Positions 7,588-8,186 of a DNA stretch of 8,186 bases are shown here, in pieces (within the stretch, counting starts at the first letter, position 1; the number at the start of each line of letters is the position of its first letter). Source of the DNA: Acholeplasmatales bacterium (lineage in GTDB: Bacteria; Bacillota_I; Bacilli_A; Acholeplasmatales; Anaeroplasmataceae); the NCBI GenBank assembly GCA_024681175.1, contig JAILBI010000204.1, positions 1 through 8,186 of the forward strand. The letters are read 5' to 3'. Under the pieces are notes generated by a model. The model worked only from the letters and a program-made list of their open reading frames with translations. It did no database searches and was not told the DNA's origin. The translations under genes were made by a program, and so were the position numbers.

Positions 7588-7640
7588 AAATACTCTAAAT
7601 TGACTAAAATCATAGTTGATTTAGAGTATTTTTTATTTTT
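7588..7640 (+). terminator. Intrinsic terminator of the pheST operon
   Basis: Arms AAATACTCTAAAT (7588-7600) and ATTTAGAGTATTT (7619-7631) pair perfectly over 13 bp. The inner bases (7601-7606 with 7613-7618) extend the stem to about 19 bp with two G-U wobbles, leaving loop AAATCA. A T-rich tail (TTTTTT A TTTTT, 7629-7640) follows. It starts 16 nt after the pheT stop. From here to about 7690 the DNA is almost pure A/T and holds no gene; no convincing promoter is visible. Confidence 0.92.
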
Positions 7641-7690
7641 ATTAAAATATTTTTAAAATTTTTAAGATTTTATGTCTCTTATATATAGTG

Positions 7691-7736
7691 AGGAGGCATA
7701 AATAATATGGAAAGGAATATTCAAAAAGAAAATTGA
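7691..7736 (+). other. Strong Shine-Dalgarno site leading into a 9-codon reading frame that stops before the DUF1016 start
   Basis: AGGAGG (7691-7696) lies 10 nt before an ATG at 7707, but that frame ends after nine codons (MERNIQKEN) at TGA 7734-7736. Five nucleotides later comes ATG 7742, the first ATG of the DUF1016 frame. The ATG at 7707 falls out of frame inside the DUF1016-like TAT-GGA codons, so the mini-frame overlaps decayed or rearranged coding sequence. Two readings are possible: a ribosome site left out of frame by a deletion, or a short leader frame allowing translation to restart at 7742. The sequence alone does not decide between them. Confidence 0.4.
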
Positions 7737-7996
7737 AATATATGAGTCGATTGGCAAGAGTATTTAGAATCGATGAAATTAGTCACCAACCTGATGACCA
7801 AATTCCATGGTGGAATCTTGTACAAATTATATTCAAAAATCTAGCTAATGATTTAAAAGAATATGGAAAGGGTTATTCTGAGCGTAATTTGCTTAGAATG
7901 GCTAGATTGGCTAATGAATTTAGCAGTGATGAAATTACGACACAACCTGTGGCGAAAATTCCTTGGGCGACATTTGATTTAATTATGCAAAAATCT
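7706..7996 (+). repeat. Imperfect tandem duplication of the DUF1016 N-terminal helix-turn-helix segment
   Basis: Two 45-codon segments in the same frame, 7706-7840 and 7862-7996, are related. Copy 1 begins YGKEYSKRKLKYMSRLARVF and ends near QIPWWNLVQIIFKN; copy 2 begins YGKGYSERNLLRMARLANEF and ends near KIPWATFDLIMQKS. About half the residues are identical, including YGK-YS-R-L, M-RLA, F--DEI--QP and IPW. Copy 1 is preceded at once by an in-frame stop (TAA 7703-7705). Seven codons (LANDLKE) separate the copies, and they match what normally precedes copy 2 in this family. Confidence 0.75.
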
Positions 7997-8186
7997 AAAT
8001 CACATGAAGAGATGCTTTATTATATTAATGAAACACATAAAAATGGATGGTCTAGAGCTATGGTATTAAATCAAATATCAATGAAATTATATGAAAGATC
8101 ATTAATAGAGCCTGATACTACAAAGATTATAAAATCTGATGATTTATCTAATGAATTATTTAAAGATACATATGTATTTGATTTTT
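7742..8186 (+). CDS. DUF1016/YhcG-family PDDEXK nuclease-like protein, N-terminally shortened and cut by the right window edge (possible pseudogene)
   Basis: 148 codons are visible and the frame is still open at the edge. From about residue 34 the sequence follows the N-terminal domain of DUF1016 (YhcG) proteins: LANDLKEYGKGYSERNLLRM, then QPVAKIPWATFDLIMQKS, HEEMLYYINETHKNGWSR, LNQISMKLYERS and LFKDTYVFDF, which in the family leads into the C-terminal PDDEXK nuclease fold, here outside the window. The usual extra N-terminus, with a YW-IG type helix before the helix-turn-helix, is absent. In its place residues 1-33 are the tail of a second copy of the same segment. ATG 7742 is the first ATG in frame but has only weak AAAAGAAAA-like sequence upstream; homology extends back to 7706, where a stop ends it. 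Leucine and arginine codons (TTG, CGA, CGT) and GCG/ACG are more frequent than in the neighbouring genes, compatible with transfer. DUF1016 genes are often found near restriction-modification or mobile loci in other genomes; no such neighbour is visible here. Family confidence is high; functionality is doubtful. Confidence 0.72.
   Translation, partial: MSRLARVFRIDEISHQPDDQIPWWNLVQIIFKNLANDLKEYGKGYSERNLLRMARLANEFSSDEITTQPVAKIPWATFDLIMQKSKSHEEMLYYINETHKNGWSRAMVLNQISMKLYERSLIEPDTTKIIKSDDLSNELFKDTYVFDF

Noticed and set aside
7657..7690. A possible promoter with TATATA near 7680-7687
   Set aside because: No acceptable -35 hexamer lies at the right distance, the region is almost all A/T, and a start here would leave little room before AGGAGG at 7691.
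7707..7844. Reading TGA as tryptophan would give a 45-residue frame from the well-placed ATG at 7707
   Set aside because: The large genes use TGG for Trp and never TGA, and the homologous protein sequence here is in a different frame.
1..8186. Search for CRISPR arrays, insertion sequences, tRNA/rRNA genes and attachment sites
   Set aside because: No regularly spaced repeats, transposase-like frames, terminal inverted repeats or tRNA cloverleaf sequences were seen by eye.

Overview
The window is very AT-rich DNA with every recognisable gene on the + strand. Leucine is mostly TTA, arginine mostly AGA, and Shine-Dalgarno sites are strong (AGGAGG-like). A tRNA-dependent T-box leader precedes pheS. 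Together these point to a low-GC Bacillota genome, perhaps a gut Bacilli/Erysipelotrichia-type organism; the exact taxon cannot be settled from the sequence. Tryptophan is TGG and none of the complete genes has an in-frame TGA, so the standard code fits.

Layout. (1) From the left edge to 3852 lies a tight three-gene cluster. It holds a type I pullulanase (pulA-like, first residues outside the window), a YhaM-type HD-domain 3'-5' exoribonuclease that overlaps the end of pulA by 17 nt, and a DHH/DHHA1 phosphoesterase 9 nt further on. A 12-bp hairpin with a T-run at 3858-3890 closes this unit. (2) From 3906 to 7640 lies a self-contained phenylalanyl-tRNA synthetase operon: a near-consensus sigma-A promoter, a phenylalanine T-box leader with a UUC specifier and a discriminator-matching UGGU, pheS, pheT with a 1-nt overlap, and a strong intrinsic terminator. 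(3) From about 7690 to the right edge lies a gene of the DUF1016/YhcG PDDEXK-nuclease family that runs out of the window. Its 5' end looks rearranged: about 45 codons of the DUF1016 N-terminal helix-turn-helix region occur twice in tandem, and the first copy is cut off by an in-frame stop.

How the genes fit together. Pullulanase debranches glycogen or alpha-glucans. YhaM and DHH proteins are families known for degrading RNA and short oligonucleotides, so the second and third genes could act in consecutive steps of RNA turnover, which is inference from adjacency. pheS and pheT encode the alpha and beta subunits of one enzyme, and their transcription is expected to rise when uncharged tRNA-Phe accumulates. 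The DUF1016 gene is separated from pheT by the terminator and appears to be an accessory, possibly decaying locus.

Most of the window is ordinary housekeeping content. The parts that merit a second look are the duplicated and truncated DUF1016 5' end, the YhaM-DHH pairing, and the well-resolved Phe T-box.
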